Source of the DNA: Miltoncostaea oceani
GTDB lineage: Bacteria; Actinomycetota; Thermoleophilia; Miltoncostaeales; Miltoncostaeaceae
Length of the DNA: 64,000 nucleotides
Direction of reading: 5' to 3'
Assembly: GCF_018141545.1 (NCBI RefSeq)
Contig: NZ_CP064356.1
Span: 620,001 to 684,000, forward strand
The position numbers and the translations under genes are program-made. The notes beneath the pieces were generated by a model. That model was given only the letters and a program-made list of their open reading frames with translations. It made no database searches and had not been told where the DNA came from. Positions within the stretch are counted from its first letter, which is position 1. Each line of letters opens with the position of its first letter. Positions 43,771 to 51,995 of this stretch are shown one piece after another.

Positions 43771-44697
43771 ATGAGCGCCCCGGGGCAGGAGCCTCTCCCA
43801 GAGATGTACCGGGTGAAGGCGCTCGAGCAGGCCCTGCAGATCATCGCCGCCCTAGAGGCCGAGCCCGAGCTGACGCTGCCCGAACTCGGTGAGCGAATCG
43901 GTACCCAGACCCCGAACGCCCACAAGCTCGTCCTTCACCTGGCCGAGGCGGGTCTCGTCGAGGCGAGCCCGCTGACCAAGCGCTATCGCCTCGCTCCGGG
44001 ACGCCTCGGTGAGCTCTCGGCCCGGGCCCTCGCCGGGCTGAACCCCTGGGAAGAGCTTCGCCAGGTGGTTCCGGATCTCAAGAAGTCGACCGACATGCCG
44101 GGCCTGATCGCGGTGCTCTCGGGCGGGCGGGCGATCTACGTCGAGCAGTTCCGCGGCCCGGCGCGCGCTCTCGGGCGCGCCTTCCCGGCCCACGCAACCG
44201 CCCTCGGAAAGGCGATCCTCGCCTTCCTGCCGGCGCCCACGCGGGAGGTGGTGCTCGCCGAGCTCGTCCTCGACGCGTGGACCCCGAGGACGATCACCGA
44301 CCCCGAGCGCCTTCGCTCCGAGTTCGCCGTGATCGCCGAGCGCGGATACGCCCTTGAGGATGGCGAGCTCGACGGGCCGCGACGCTCGATCGGTGCGCCC
44401 GTGCGCGACCACACCGGTGAGGTGATCGCCGCAGTCGGGGTCGGCGGCGCGCGCGCGAGCATTCCCGACAGGAGGATCGCGACGATTGCTGAGCTGGTCG
44501 TCGCCGAGGCCGAGCGGGTATCTGCCGCCCTCGGGGCCGGCGGACTCGCCGCCATGCCTGCGCGGACTCTCGAGGTCGAGGTGCTCGGGGCGGTAGAGCC
44601 GCCGGTGCCTCCGGCGCGCGAAGGTGTCACCGAGCCGACCCGCCGCCCGCGGCGAACACCCCGCGCCAAGCGCGGCTCGGGAGCCGGTGGGTCGTGA
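43771..44697 (+). CDS. IclR-family transcriptional regulator
   Basis: A 308-residue IclR protein. The N-terminal winged helix (VKALEQALQIIAALEAEPELTLPELGERIGTQTPNAHKLVLHLAEAGLVEAS) is followed by the effector domain with the characteristic GRAFPAHATALGKAILAFLP and RSIGAPVRDHTGEVIAAVGVGG. A basic Pro/Arg tail of about 45 residues is extra. IclR proteins normally control catabolic genes. Here it sits in a transfer operon, overlapping a peptidoglycan hydrolase, so it likely regulates conjugation. The ATG at 43771 has no strong binding site. Confidence 0.8.
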   Translation: MSAPGQEPLPEMYRVKALEQALQIIAALEAEPELTLPELGERIGTQTPNAHKLVLHLAEAGLVEASPLTKRYRLAPGRLGELSARALAGLNPWEELRQVVPDLKKSTDMPGLIAVLSGGRAIYVEQFRGPARALGRAFPAHATALGKAILAFLPAPTREVVLAELVLDAWTPRTITDPERLRSEFAVIAERGYALEDGELDGPRRSIGAPVRDHTGEVIAAVGVGGARASIPDRRIATIAELVVAEAERVSAALGAGGLAAMPARTLEVEVLGAVEPPVPPAREGVTEPTRRPRRTPRAKRGSGAGGS

Positions 44698-45719
44698 GCA
44701 CGGCCGCCGCCCCGCGCGCGCTGCCCCTCTTTCGCTGGGGGCTGGCGGCGCTGGCCGGCGTGGTAGCGCTCATCGTCTCCCTGCCACTCCTCGCGCTCCT
44801 CGCCGCCGCGGGCGGATGGACGAGTTCGGCCCGGGCGGCGTCCTCGTCGGTGAACGCGGCGGCGCTCGACGAGTGGATGGCCGACGACGTGCCCGGCTCG
44901 CCGCTTGTGGGACTCGGGCGGGTGTTCGTCGCCGAGGGAGTGCGAAACGGAATCGACCCGCGCGCGCTGGTGGCGATCGCCCGCCACGAGTCGGTGCTCG
45001 GGACCGAAGGGTCGGGCGCCGGCATCAACAACGCCTTCGGCTGGGGGCCGGCGATCCCGTTCAGCTCATGGGAGCAGAACATCGCCACGGTCGCCCGCGG
45101 CCTGGCGACCAACTACCTCGGCCGGGGACGCACGACGCTCGCCGACATCCAGCCGGTCTGGGCTCCGGTCGGTGCGACCAACGATCCGGGCGACCTCAAC
45201 TCCGCGTGGGTGGAGGCGGTCGGGCGCTTCTACGCGGACCTCGGCGGCGACCCGACCCTGCCGATCACCCTGGAGGCGCAGGGGGGTGCTCTCGGCGCCG
45301 GCGCGACGATCGGCCCCGGAGGCCTCGCGACACCGACCGGAGGCCTCGGCACTCTCAGCGGCGGCCCCGGGGAGGGCACGCACGACTACGGCGCCTGGCC
45401 GAACAACTGGCAGTCGGACCGCGCGGTAGACATCAGCCTGCCCTTCGGATCGCCGCTCTTCGCCGTGCAGGCCGGGGAGATCGTGCGGATCGGCGGCGAC
45501 GCGACGCGCTTCGACGGCCGCTTCGGCGGCGCCCAGCTAACCATCGAGTCGGCCGACGACGCCTACTACTACGCGCACCTGTCGGGGATCGTGGTGGGCG
45601 AGGGCGATCGGGTGGCGCTCGGGCAGCTCATCGGCTTCTCCGGCGCGGCGAACGGCGTCGACCACCTTCACCTCGGCGTCATGCGGCGTGATCCAGTTGC
45701 CCTCGCAGGGGTCGGATAG
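44694..45719 (+). CDS. Membrane-anchored cell-wall hydrolase (glucosaminidase-like plus M23)
   Basis: A 341-residue protein. An N-terminal membrane anchor (WGLAALAGVVALIVSLPLLALLAAAG) precedes a lysozyme-like or glucosaminidase-like region with GIDPRALVAIARHESVLGTEGSGAGINNAFGW. The C-terminal M23-type domain has RAVDISLPFGSPLFAVQAGEI, YYYAHLSGI and HLHLGV. The usual first metal-binding His of HxGxD is missing (the site reads SDRAVD), so the peptidase may be inactive or atypical. It probably opens the cell wall for the channel, like VirB1. Start GTG overlaps the IclR stop. Confidence 0.75.
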   Translation: MSTAAAPRALPLFRWGLAALAGVVALIVSLPLLALLAAAGGWTSSARAASSSVNAAALDEWMADDVPGSPLVGLGRVFVAEGVRNGIDPRALVAIARHESVLGTEGSGAGINNAFGWGPAIPFSSWEQNIATVARGLATNYLGRGRTTLADIQPVWAPVGATNDPGDLNSAWVEAVGRFYADLGGDPTLPITLEAQGGALGAGATIGPGGLATPTGGLGTLSGGPGEGTHDYGAWPNNWQSDRAVDISLPFGSPLFAVQAGEIVRIGGDATRFDGRFGGAQLTIESADDAYYYAHLSGIVVGEGDRVALGQLIGFSGAANGVDHLHLGVMRRDPVALAGVG

Positions 45720-46258
45720 TGGGCGAGCCACGGAAGCGGGCCCTGACCCGCGACGACCTCTTGATGGCGTGGCTCGACGCGCAGCGGTACGCAGGCGCCC
45801 ACGTGGATCTTGAGACCTTCCACACACGCCGGCTCGCGGCGATGGAGACAGCGTTCCTGGTGGATCTACGGCAAGGGCCCCGCTCGCTGCCGGAGGGCCT
45901 CCCCGTCTGGCTCGTCGAGTCGATGCCCGAGCACATGCGATCAGGCCTGGCAGGGGGGCGCAATCCCGCCGCGCTGCAACGGCTGTTCCTCCGGGCGACC
46001 GACTGGCTCCTGAAGAGCGGCTCGGCGTTCGGCGGATACCTCGAAGCGCCGCCGCTGGTTGCCGCCCTCTATCAGCGCCATAGAGATGCCCTCGACGAGG
46101 CCGCCGAGGCCGTCCGCCGCGGTCATCGGGCCCTCCTCCTCGACCTGCTCGAGTTGCTCTGGGGGCTCGACGCCGAAACCCGGGTCGACCGAGCCCGTGT
46201 GGTCGCCGCGGGGTTCGATCCGGACGAACGCGAGCCCGAGCCGGAGGACTACTGGTGA
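45719..46258 (+). CDS. Hypothetical protein paired with the PD-(D/E)xK-like gene
   Basis: A 179-residue soluble, mostly helical protein (TRDDLLMAWLDAQRYAGAHVD, LQRLFLRATDWLLKSGSAFGGYLEAPPLVAALYQRHRDALDEAAEAVRRGHRALLLDLLELLWGL). No family recognised. Its GTG overlaps the upstream TAG by one base and its stop overlaps the next GTG. It is translated as a unit with the nuclease-like protein. Confidence 0.55.
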   Translation: MGEPRKRALTRDDLLMAWLDAQRYAGAHVDLETFHTRRLAAMETAFLVDLRQGPRSLPEGLPVWLVESMPEHMRSGLAGGRNPAALQRLFLRATDWLLKSGSAFGGYLEAPPLVAALYQRHRDALDEAAEAVRRGHRALLLDLLELLWGLDAETRVDRARVVAAGFDPDEREPEPEDYW

Positions 46259-47076
46259 CACTGTGGCTGTCGAACCTGCTCCGGCGAATACGCGGACTAC
46301 CGCGTCGCGCTTCGGAGGCGGAGTGGGCTGCGCTCATCGAAGAAAACGAGCGGATCATCCCGCGCACCACAACGGCGGAAGACTGGCCGTCCGTCATGGA
46401 GGCCGTGATCGCATCCGTGGGATCCCGAGCGGCGTTGATCGCCAAGCCTGCGTGTCTCGGAGTCGCAGTCGAGCGACCGTTCGAGGTTGCCCTCGCGGCG
46501 GCGCTCAACGGCGAGCTCTCATGGGACCTCAGAGCCCGCACCGGGGGCGGGCACGGGCTCACGGACTTTCCGGCCCTCGGCCCTTACGACGTCTCGGTGG
46601 CGGATGGTCGGCCGGATGACACGCATGCGGCCATCCTCGAGTTCAAGAAATGGGGTGCGCCTGGTATCAACAGCGCGCCCCCCAGGAAGCGGCACGAAAC
46701 GCTTTGGGACGTCCTCAAGGTCGGGTGCTCGGTGGCCCGAGAGCGGTCTGACCGCGGCTACCTCGTCACCCTGGCCCCCCGGACGGCGTGGAAGCAGCCG
46801 CACGAGTTCGCGGCGCTCTTCGATGGTGTCGAATGGGACACCCTCGAGGTCTGCGCTCGCCATCCGGAAGCGATGGCCTTCTTCAAGGCCGGTTGGCGCC
46901 TGCCCATGGTTCCTGCCCGCGTGCGGTCCGTTCCGGCGGGGACGGAAGCGGCCGTTGACGCGTGCGACGGCTCTGACTGGCTGCTTCGAGCCGTGGCGAT
47001 CGAGCCGCGCGGGCCGCTGGTGCAGCTCGTCCTCCCGGGAGCGCCGGCCGCGGGGATCGGTCCGCCGCCAGCATGA
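46255..47076 (+). CDS. PD-(D/E)xK nuclease-like protein
   Basis: A 273-residue protein. The segment PFEVALAAAL (E77), then GPYDVSVAD (D112), then AAILEFKKW (E129, K131) has the order and spacing of the restriction-endonuclease-like active site (E ... D ... ExK). A helix with KRHETLWDVLKVGCSVARE follows. The C-terminal 100 residues are beta-rich. It could be a defence or recombination nuclease; no close family is recognised. It is embedded between a helical partner and Xis with 4-base overlaps on both sides. Confidence 0.6.
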   Translation: MTLWLSNLLRRIRGLPRRASEAEWAALIEENERIIPRTTTAEDWPSVMEAVIASVGSRAALIAKPACLGVAVERPFEVALAAALNGELSWDLRARTGGGHGLTDFPALGPYDVSVADGRPDDTHAAILEFKKWGAPGINSAPPRKRHETLWDVLKVGCSVARERSDRGYLVTLAPRTAWKQPHEFAALFDGVEWDTLEVCARHPEAMAFFKAGWRLPMVPARVRSVPAGTEAAVDACDGSDWLLRAVAIEPRGPLVQLVLPGAPAAGIGPPPA

Positions 47077-47444
47077 GCCACAGTGAGTACAGAGAGGCCA
47101 GCAAAGGCGGCCGCGCCGAGTCCGGCGCATCGGAACACCCGGGTTGGCTCCGGATCTCGGTCGAGCTGAGTGACGAAGACGTGAGGCGCATCGCCGACCA
47201 GATGGCGGCGCTCCTGCGCACCGAGCCCCGCGGCATCGATCGCGAATCGCCGTATCTCACGATCGACGAGGCCGCTGCCTACCTGCGGTGCCGTCGTCAG
47301 CGCATCGACGACCTTCTGTCACAGCGTCGGCTCAGCCGCATCAAGGACGGAGCGCGGACGCTGATCGCGCGCGCCGAGCTCGAGGCCTACCTGCGTCGAG
47401 GCGCCGACGACCCGTCGCTGGTGCGCTGGGGCTCGGCCGCGTGA
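47073..47444 (+). CDS. xis: Excisionase (Xis)
   Basis: A 123-residue protein with a C-terminal MerR-like excisionase helix-turn-helix (YLTIDEAAAYLRCRRQRIDDLLSQRRLSRIKDGARTLIARAELEAYL). The N-terminal half has WLRISVELSDEDVRRIADQMAALLR. It overlaps the preceding gene (ATGA). Its 3' end also overlaps the convergent integrase gene by 58 bases. Expression from the same plus-strand operon as the transfer regulators links excision to transfer. Confidence 0.8.
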   Translation: MSHSEYREASKGGRAESGASEHPGWLRISVELSDEDVRRIADQMAALLRTEPRGIDRESPYLTIDEAAAYLRCRRQRIDDLLSQRRLSRIKDGARTLIARAELEAYLRRGADDPSLVRWGSAA

Positions 47445-48547
47445 GTACCGGCCGGGCCGGGGTCCTCGTCGTGGGCAAAGCGCGGCTCCGGGAGGTCGTC
47501 GGGGATCAGGTGGACGTAGGTCGCCAGGGTGAAGGCCGGCGAGTGGTGGCCGAGCACGACCTGTACCTGCTTCGCGTTCCAGCCGGAGCGGAAGAGGATC
47601 GAGGCGCAGGTATGGCGCAGGGTGTGGACGCCTGCCCAGGGCACTCCGGCCCGCGCGGCGGCGGGCTTGACGATCGAGCGCAGCACGAACTCCGGGCGCA
47701 GCTGACGGTCCTCGGGCCCGAGGAAGACCAGGGCCTCGTCGTCGGCGCCGGCCCGGTGGCGCCACAGGTCCTGAGCCAGGCGCGTCGAGATCGGCACCTG
47801 CCGGATCCCGTAGCTGCTCTTGGGAGTGTCGAGGCGACCGAGTCGGAGACGTCGGCGCACGTTCACACGCCGCGTGCCGAGGTCAACGTCCTCCCAGCGC
47901 AGCGCGATCAGCTCGCCGACGCGAAGACCGGTCTGGGCGAGGAAGCGCACGATCAGGCGCCAGCGCTCGGGGGTCTCCTCGATCAGGCGAGCGAGCTGGC
48001 CCTCGTCGAGCGCGCGACGCTTCTCGGTCGGGTCGAGCTTCGCACCTGCGCCGAGACGAAGGCCGGCGGCGGGGTTAACCCGCAGCAGGCCCTCCTCGAC
48101 GGCCGTGGCAAACAGAGCCCGGACCGGGGCCATGACGATGCGCACGGTCGCGGGTGCGAGTCCTTTGTCTGTGAGGTGGCGAGCGAGGGCCTTCAGGTCC
48201 CGCTGCTCGATCTCGGACAGGCGTCGACGGCCGATGACCGGGATCACGTGGAGCTGCAGGTCGCGGTCGTACTCGGCGATCGTCTCCGGGCGGATGCCGC
48301 GACTCGTCCGCCCCTCGTAGGTGCGCACCCACTCGCGGGCGTAGTCCTCGAAGCGCGCGCGCGACGACTCGCGGAACTCGCCTCGGGCGACGTCGGCGGC
48401 GAGCGAGCTCTTCAGGAGGCGCGCCTCAGCGAGGGTCGTCGCCGCGCGCTTACGCCGGCGTCCCGATGGGTCCGTGAACGTCACAACGTAGCGGCTGCCA
48501 CGGCGGTAGACGCCGGGGGTGGTCGTGCGCTCGTAGGGGGCCGCCAT
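47387..48547 (-). CDS. int: Tyrosine recombinase integrase
   Basis: A 386-residue phage-type integrase. An arm-binding/SAM-like N-terminal part (about 1-160) includes FEDYAREWVRTYEGRTSRGIRPETIAEYDRDLQLHVIPVIG. The catalytic residues are R209 (TGLRVGEL), K243, H308 and R311 (HTLRH), H334 and Y344 (LATYVHL). Its ATG lies about 105 bases from the 3' end of tRNA-Lys, with the GTTCCCAC arm candidates between. It converges with and overlaps xis by 58 bases, so antisense interference between integration and excision is possible. Confidence 0.95.
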   Translation of the reverse strand: MAAPYERTTTPGVYRRGSRYVVTFTDPSGRRRKRAATTLAEARLLKSSLAADVARGEFRESSRARFEDYAREWVRTYEGRTSRGIRPETIAEYDRDLQLHVIPVIGRRRLSEIEQRDLKALARHLTDKGLAPATVRIVMAPVRALFATAVEEGLLRVNPAAGLRLGAGAKLDPTEKRRALDEGQLARLIEETPERWRLIVRFLAQTGLRVGELIALRWEDVDLGTRRVNVRRRLRLGRLDTPKSSYGIRQVPISTRLAQDLWRHRAGADDEALVFLGPEDRQLRPEFVLRSIVKPAAARAGVPWAGVHTLRHTCASILFRSGWNAKQVQVVLGHHSPAFTLATYVHLIPDDLPEPRFAHDEDPGPAGTHAAEPQRTSDGSSAPRRR

Positions 48548-48558
48548 GGGAGGGCGAT

Positions 48559-48578
48559 GTTCCCACTTCTGTTCCCAC
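48559..48578 (+). promoter_or_regulatory. Right-end paired GTTCCCAC sites, candidate integrase arm sites
   Basis: GTTCCCAC at 48559-48566 and 48571-48578, with 12-base spacing, directly upstream of the integrase gene. This pairs with the octamers at 962-980 inside the left end. Binding would also cover the integrase promoter, allowing autoregulation. Confidence 0.5.
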
Positions 48579-48593
48579 CCTGCAATCGCAGGG
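48578..48593. terminator. Small hairpin between tRNA-Lys and int
   Basis: CCCTGC (48578-48583) pairs with GCAGGG (48588-48593) around AATC. It is about 60 bases past the tRNA 3' end in the direction of transcription and could end the tRNA transcript before the integrase. No U-tract. Confidence 0.4.
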
Positions 48594-48651
48594 CCCTGTT
48601 AACAACGATCGGAGAAGCCGTGATCGCCTATCTCAAGCGCGATCTCACCGA

Positions 48652-48724
48652 TGGGCCGTCTGGGATTCGAACCCAGGACCTTGGGATTAAAAGTCCCCTG
48701 CTCTGCCAACTGAGCTAACGGCCC
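48652..48724 (-). tRNA. tRNA-Lys (UUU)
   Basis: A complete 73-nt tRNA. Acceptor stem GGGCCGU/ACGGCCC with discriminator A, D-arm TAGCTCAGTTGGCAGAGCA, anticodon loop CTTTTAA (anticodon UUU), and T-arm stem CTGGG/CCCAG around TTCGAAT. CCA is not encoded. The 3' half (from about the anticodon loop) was probably brought by the ICE, which rebuilds the gene on insertion. Confidence 0.95.
48677..48694 (-). repeat. Right att core, 18 bp
   Basis: Identical to 835-852. It covers the anticodon loop, the 3' anticodon stem and the variable loop of tRNA-Lys, a standard crossover region for tyrosine integrases. Confidence 0.8.
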
Positions 48725-48822
48725 ACCGCCATTCTGACGCCTCCGGGGCCCGGGCGGGTCGCGACGGGGCCCGCCCGGCTGGCATCCTGCGGCGGCTGAG
48801 CAAACCACCGGAGGGATCGCCC

Positions 48823-49035
48823 GTGGCCGTGCACCTCACCCCCGACCAGATCGCCGCCCTGCTCGAAGTCGAGCCGGACGTCGTGGTGAACGCCGCCGAC
48901 GAGGTCGGCGTGCCGGTGTACCAGGGGCAGATCGACCGGGTGCTGCTCGCCGAGGCGCTCGTCGCCGCCGGGCACCACCTCGCCCCCGTCGCGTCGGAGC
49001 GCCTCCTGCGCGCCGGCGACGCCTCCTCCGGCTAG
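48823..49035 (+). CDS. Small hypothetical protein
   Basis: A 70-residue protein (AVHLTPDQIAALLEVEPDVVVNAADEVGVPVYQGQIDRVLLAEALVAAG). The first 50 residues look like a compact helix-turn-helix or short helical fold. GGAGGGATC precedes the GTG start. It reads away from tRNA-Lys, with a 9-bp hairpin (48750-48758 with 48770-48778) in the leader. Confidence 0.6.
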   Translation: MAVHLTPDQIAALLEVEPDVVVNAADEVGVPVYQGQIDRVLLAEALVAAGHHLAPVASERLLRAGDASSG

Positions 49036-49042
49036 GCGCCGC

Positions 49043-49804
49043 TCAGCCCGCGAGCCAGCGGCGCTCGATCTCCAGGGAGTGGTCGGTCAGGGCGGCCTGC
49101 AGGAGCGGTCCGAACGTGATGCGCCCCACGCCGAGGGAGGTCAGGTGCGCGAGCGAGTGGTCGACGGGGTGCGCCGTGATGTTCACCGGCACCGGTATCG
49201 CGGCGACCACGTCGCGCACCAGGTCGTCGTCGCTCTGGATCCGCACCGGGTAGACGCAGTCGGCCCCCGCCTCGACCAGCAGCAGCAGCCGGGCGACGCC
49301 CTCGTCGCGGAGCGCCGCCGGGTCGGCCGCGTCCTTGAAGAGGTCGGTCCGGCCGTTCACCACCAGCGGCACCCCCGCCGCGTCGGCCGCCCGTCGCAGG
49401 CCCGCGACGTACTCCGCGTGCTCCTCCGGCGCGCGCATCCGCCCGCCCTCCGAGTGGACGGTGTCCTCGATGTTCAGGCCGGCGGCGCCCACCGCGACGA
49501 GGCCCTCCACCAGGTCCTCCGGCGGGTGCCCGTAACCCGACTCCAGGTCGACCGACACGGGTACGTCGACGGACGCGATGATCGGCCCGACCGCCGTGAA
49601 CACCTGCTCCAGCGACAGCTTCTCGCCGTCGCCCGAGCCGAGGGCGTCGGCGAGGGGGTGGCTGCCGATGGTGAGGGCGGCGAACCCCGCCCGCACCGCC
49701 GTCCGCGCCGACCATGCGTCCCACACCGTCGGCAGCACCAGCGGCCGTTCCCCGCCGTGGAGTGCCCTGAGCCGCGCCGCCGCGCCTGCCGCGTCCACCG
49801 TCAT
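49043..49804 (-). CDS. Isocitrate lyase/PEP mutase-family protein
   Basis: A 253-residue TIM-barrel enzyme. Visible marks are LVLPTVWDAWSARTAVRAGFAALTIGSHPLADALG, PVSVDLESGYGHPPEDLVEGLVAVGAAGLNIEDT and VVNGRTDLF. The metal-binding aspartate/glutamate pattern of the PEP mutase/ICL superfamily is kept. The catalytic KKCGH of true isocitrate lyase is absent, so a carboxyphosphonate- or oxaloacetate-type C-C lyase is likelier. The ATG overlaps the exonuclease III stop (ATGA). Confidence 0.8.
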   Translation of the reverse strand: MTVDAAGAAARLRALHGGERPLVLPTVWDAWSARTAVRAGFAALTIGSHPLADALGSGDGEKLSLEQVFTAVGPIIASVDVPVSVDLESGYGHPPEDLVEGLVAVGAAGLNIEDTVHSEGGRMRAPEEHAEYVAGLRRAADAAGVPLVVNGRTDLFKDAADPAALRDEGVARLLLLVEAGADCVYPVRIQSDDDLVRDVVAAIPVPVNITAHPVDHSLAHLTSLGVGRITFGPLLQAALTDHSLEIERRWLAG

Positions 49805-50691
49805 CGCCTGTCTCCACGGGTCGTCGGGTCGTCCGCCTGGGGGAGGCGGGTGGAGCCCCGCCGGGCGGGTTTCGCCGACGGGGGTGGCACGACCGGGCCG
49901 ATGTCGCCGTCGGGCGCCTCGTCCAGGTCGACGATCACCGGCGCGTGGTCGCTCGGGCCGGTGCCCTTGCGCGCCTGGCGGTCCACCCACGCCGCCCGCA
50001 CCCGCTCCGCCACCGGCGCCGACGCGAGCGCCAGGTCGATCCGCATCCCCAGGTCCTTGTGGAACATGCCGGCGCGGTAGTCCCAGTACGTGAAGATCCG
50101 CTCCGACGGCCACCGCTCCCGCACGACGTCGTGCAGCCCCAGCGCCATGAGGTCGGCGAGGGCCGCGCGCTCCGGCGGCGTGACGTGGGTCTGGCCGACG
50201 TACGCCTCCGGGTCGAAGACGTCCGCGTCGGCGGGGGCGATGTTCATGTCGCCGACCACGATCGCGTCGTCCGGGCCGCCCGCCACGACGTCGCGCAGCG
50301 CGGCGAGCCACTCCAGCTTGTAGCGGTAGTGGTCCGAGTCGGGCTGCCGCCCGTTCGGCACGTACAGGCAGTGGACCCGCACGCCGCCGCAGGTCGCGGC
50401 CAGCGCCCGCGCCTCCGGGACCTCCCAGTCCGGCGCGCCGGCGAGGCCGGTCACGACGTCGTCGAGGCCGACCCGGGACAGGATCGCCACGCCGTTCCAG
50501 CCACCCTGCCCGTGCGCCGCGACGGCGTAGCCCCGCGCCGCCAGCTCGTCGTCGAGCAGCTCCGCGAACGCGTCGTCCGCGAGCTTCGTCTCCTGCAGGC
50601 AGACGACGTCGGGGCGGCGGTCGTCGAGCCACGGCAGCAGCCGCGGCATCCGCTGCCGTACCGAGTTCACGTTCCAGGTCGCGATGCGCAT
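49801..50691 (-). CDS. xthA: Exodeoxyribonuclease III (AP endonuclease)
   Basis: A 296-residue ExoIII/APE1-type enzyme. Motifs: MRIATWNVNSVRQR, VVCLQETKLAD (metal-binding Glu), GWNGVAILSR, VVGDMNIAP (D and N), IFTYWDYRAGMFHKDLGMRIDLALAS and GPSDHAPVIVDL (catalytic D and H). It repairs abasic sites and 3' blocks. A 35-residue Pro/Arg tail after the domain is extra. Confidence 0.93.
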   Translation of the reverse strand: MRIATWNVNSVRQRMPRLLPWLDDRRPDVVCLQETKLADDAFAELLDDELAARGYAVAAHGQGGWNGVAILSRVGLDDVVTGLAGAPDWEVPEARALAATCGGVRVHCLYVPNGRQPDSDHYRYKLEWLAALRDVVAGGPDDAIVVGDMNIAPADADVFDPEAYVGQTHVTPPERAALADLMALGLHDVVRERWPSERIFTYWDYRAGMFHKDLGMRIDLALASAPVAERVRAAWVDRQARKGTGPSDHAPVIVDLDEAPDGDIGPVVPPPSAKPARRGSTRLPQADDPTTRGDRR

Positions 50692-50766
50692 CCGCCCCAC
50701 CATACGAGCCTCCGCCCCTGGCGCGCCTCCGCCCCCGGCGCCGTCCCCCCGGGGTAGGGTCGGGCG

Positions 50767-51516
50767 ATGGAACTCGGGCTGGAGGGGCGCGTCGCGCTGG
50801 TGACCGGGGCGTCCCGGGGCATCGGCCGGGCCATCGCCGAGGGCCTCGCCGCGGAGGGCGCGCGCGTCGCCGTGGCGTCCCGGTCGCGGGAGGCGCTCGA
50901 GGAGCTGGCGGGCGCGATCGGCGGGAGCGCCCACCACCTCGACAGCGACGACCTCGCCACCATCGACCCCCTCGTCGACGCCGTCGAGCGCGACCTCGGA
51001 CCCGTGGACGTGCTCGTCGCGAACACCGGGGGCCCGCCCACCGGGGCCGACCCGCTCGGATTCACCGCCGCCCAGTGGGAGGCCGCGCACCGCGCCCTCG
51101 TCGTCGCGCCGATGCTGCTCATGGCGCGCCTCGTCCCCGGCATGCGGGCGCGGGGGTGGGGCCGCGTCCTCGCCGTGTCGTCCAGCGCCGCTCGCGAGCC
51201 GATCGGCGGGCTGCAGCTCTCCAACGCCAACCGGCCCGGCCTGCTCGCCGCGATGAAGCACCTCGCGCACACCGCCGCCGCCGACGGGGTCACGTTCAAC
51301 GCCGTGCTGCCGGGGCGGATCGCGACGGACCGCATCGTCGCCAACCACGGCTCCCTCGCCGCGGCCCAGGAGGCGGCGCGCCGGCTCGTCCCCGCCGGCC
51401 GGCTCGGCACCCCCGCCGAGATCGCCGACGTGGCGGTCTTCCTCTGCTCCGACCGCGCCCGCTACGTGACGGGGCAGTCGCTCCTCGTCGACGGGGGGCT
51501 GACCCGCTCCTGGTGA
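50767..51516 (+). CDS. SDR-family oxidoreductase without the usual catalytic Tyr
   Basis: A 249-residue FabG-like Rossmann protein. NAD(P)-binding TGASRGIGRAIAEGLAAEG (about 14-32), then VLVANTGGPPTGA and GRVLAVSSSA. The C-terminus is YVTGQSLLVDGGLTRSW. Where classical SDRs have YxxxK the sequence reads SNANRPGLLAAMKHLA, so the usual Tyr is not in place. A subgroup of 3-oxoacyl-ACP-reductase-like proteins shares this SNxxR form. Substrate unknown. Its 3' end overlaps the convergent kinase gene by 55 bases. Confidence 0.85.
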   Translation: MELGLEGRVALVTGASRGIGRAIAEGLAAEGARVAVASRSREALEELAGAIGGSAHHLDSDDLATIDPLVDAVERDLGPVDVLVANTGGPPTGADPLGFTAAQWEAAHRALVVAPMLLMARLVPGMRARGWGRVLAVSSSAAREPIGGLQLSNANRPGLLAAMKHLAHTAAADGVTFNAVLPGRIATDRIVANHGSLAAAQEAARRLVPAGRLGTPAEIADVAVFLCSDRARYVTGQSLLVDGGLTRSW

Positions 51517-51992
51517 CGCCCGTCGCCGGCGACGGGGGGACGCGAGAACCGCAGCTCCACCTCGGTGCCGGGGGCGCGCTCGTGCCACCGCGCGTCGTCG
51601 GCGATGGCGGCCATGATCACCCGACCCCGCCCGCGGATCTCGTGGGGCTCCGGCGGCGTCGGGGGGTGGACGGGCGTCGGGGCGCCGGGGCGGCCCCGGT
51701 CGCGGATCCGGACGTGCGCGCGGTCGCCGTCGGCCTCCAGCTCCACCTCGACGGGCGCGTGCGGCTCGGAGCCGTGCTCGATCGCGTTCTGGACGGCCTC
51801 GTCGACGGCGAGCACCACGTCGTCGCGGTCGTCCGTCGGCCAGCCCGCACGGGCGAGGCCGGACGCCACGCACTCGACCAGGCGGCGCGTCGCGGGCGGT
51901 GACGCCGGCTCGCCGGCGCGGAGCCTCACCACGTCGTCACCGGACGTCTCGGCGGGGGGAGGTGCACCCGTGGTGGGTACCCGGCGATCCAC
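51462..51992 (-). CDS. RsbW-like anti-sigma factor / serine kinase
   Basis: A 176-residue HATPase_c_2 protein. N box VDEAVQNAIEHG, G1 RDRGRPG and G2 GRGRVIM of the GHKL ATPase fold are visible, with a short disordered N-terminus and a C-terminal tail that lies antisense to the SDR gene. Such proteins bind sigma factors or phosphorylate anti-anti-sigma partners. No partner gene is adjacent. GTG start at 51992. Confidence 0.8.
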   Translation of the reverse strand: MDRRVPTTGAPPPAETSGDDVVRLRAGEPASPPATRRLVECVASGLARAGWPTDDRDDVVLAVDEAVQNAIEHGSEPHAPVEVELEADGDRAHVRIRDRGRPGAPTPVHPPTPPEPHEIRGRGRVIMAAIADDARWHERAPGTEVELRFSRPPVAGDGRHQERVSPPSTRSDCPVT

Positions 51993-51995
51993 GGC

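Noticed and set aside
48750-48778. 9-bp GC hairpin as a terminator
   Set aside because: It lies between the divergent tRNA-Lys and the gene at 48823, where no transcript should end, and could be a leader structure or chance in GC-rich DNA.
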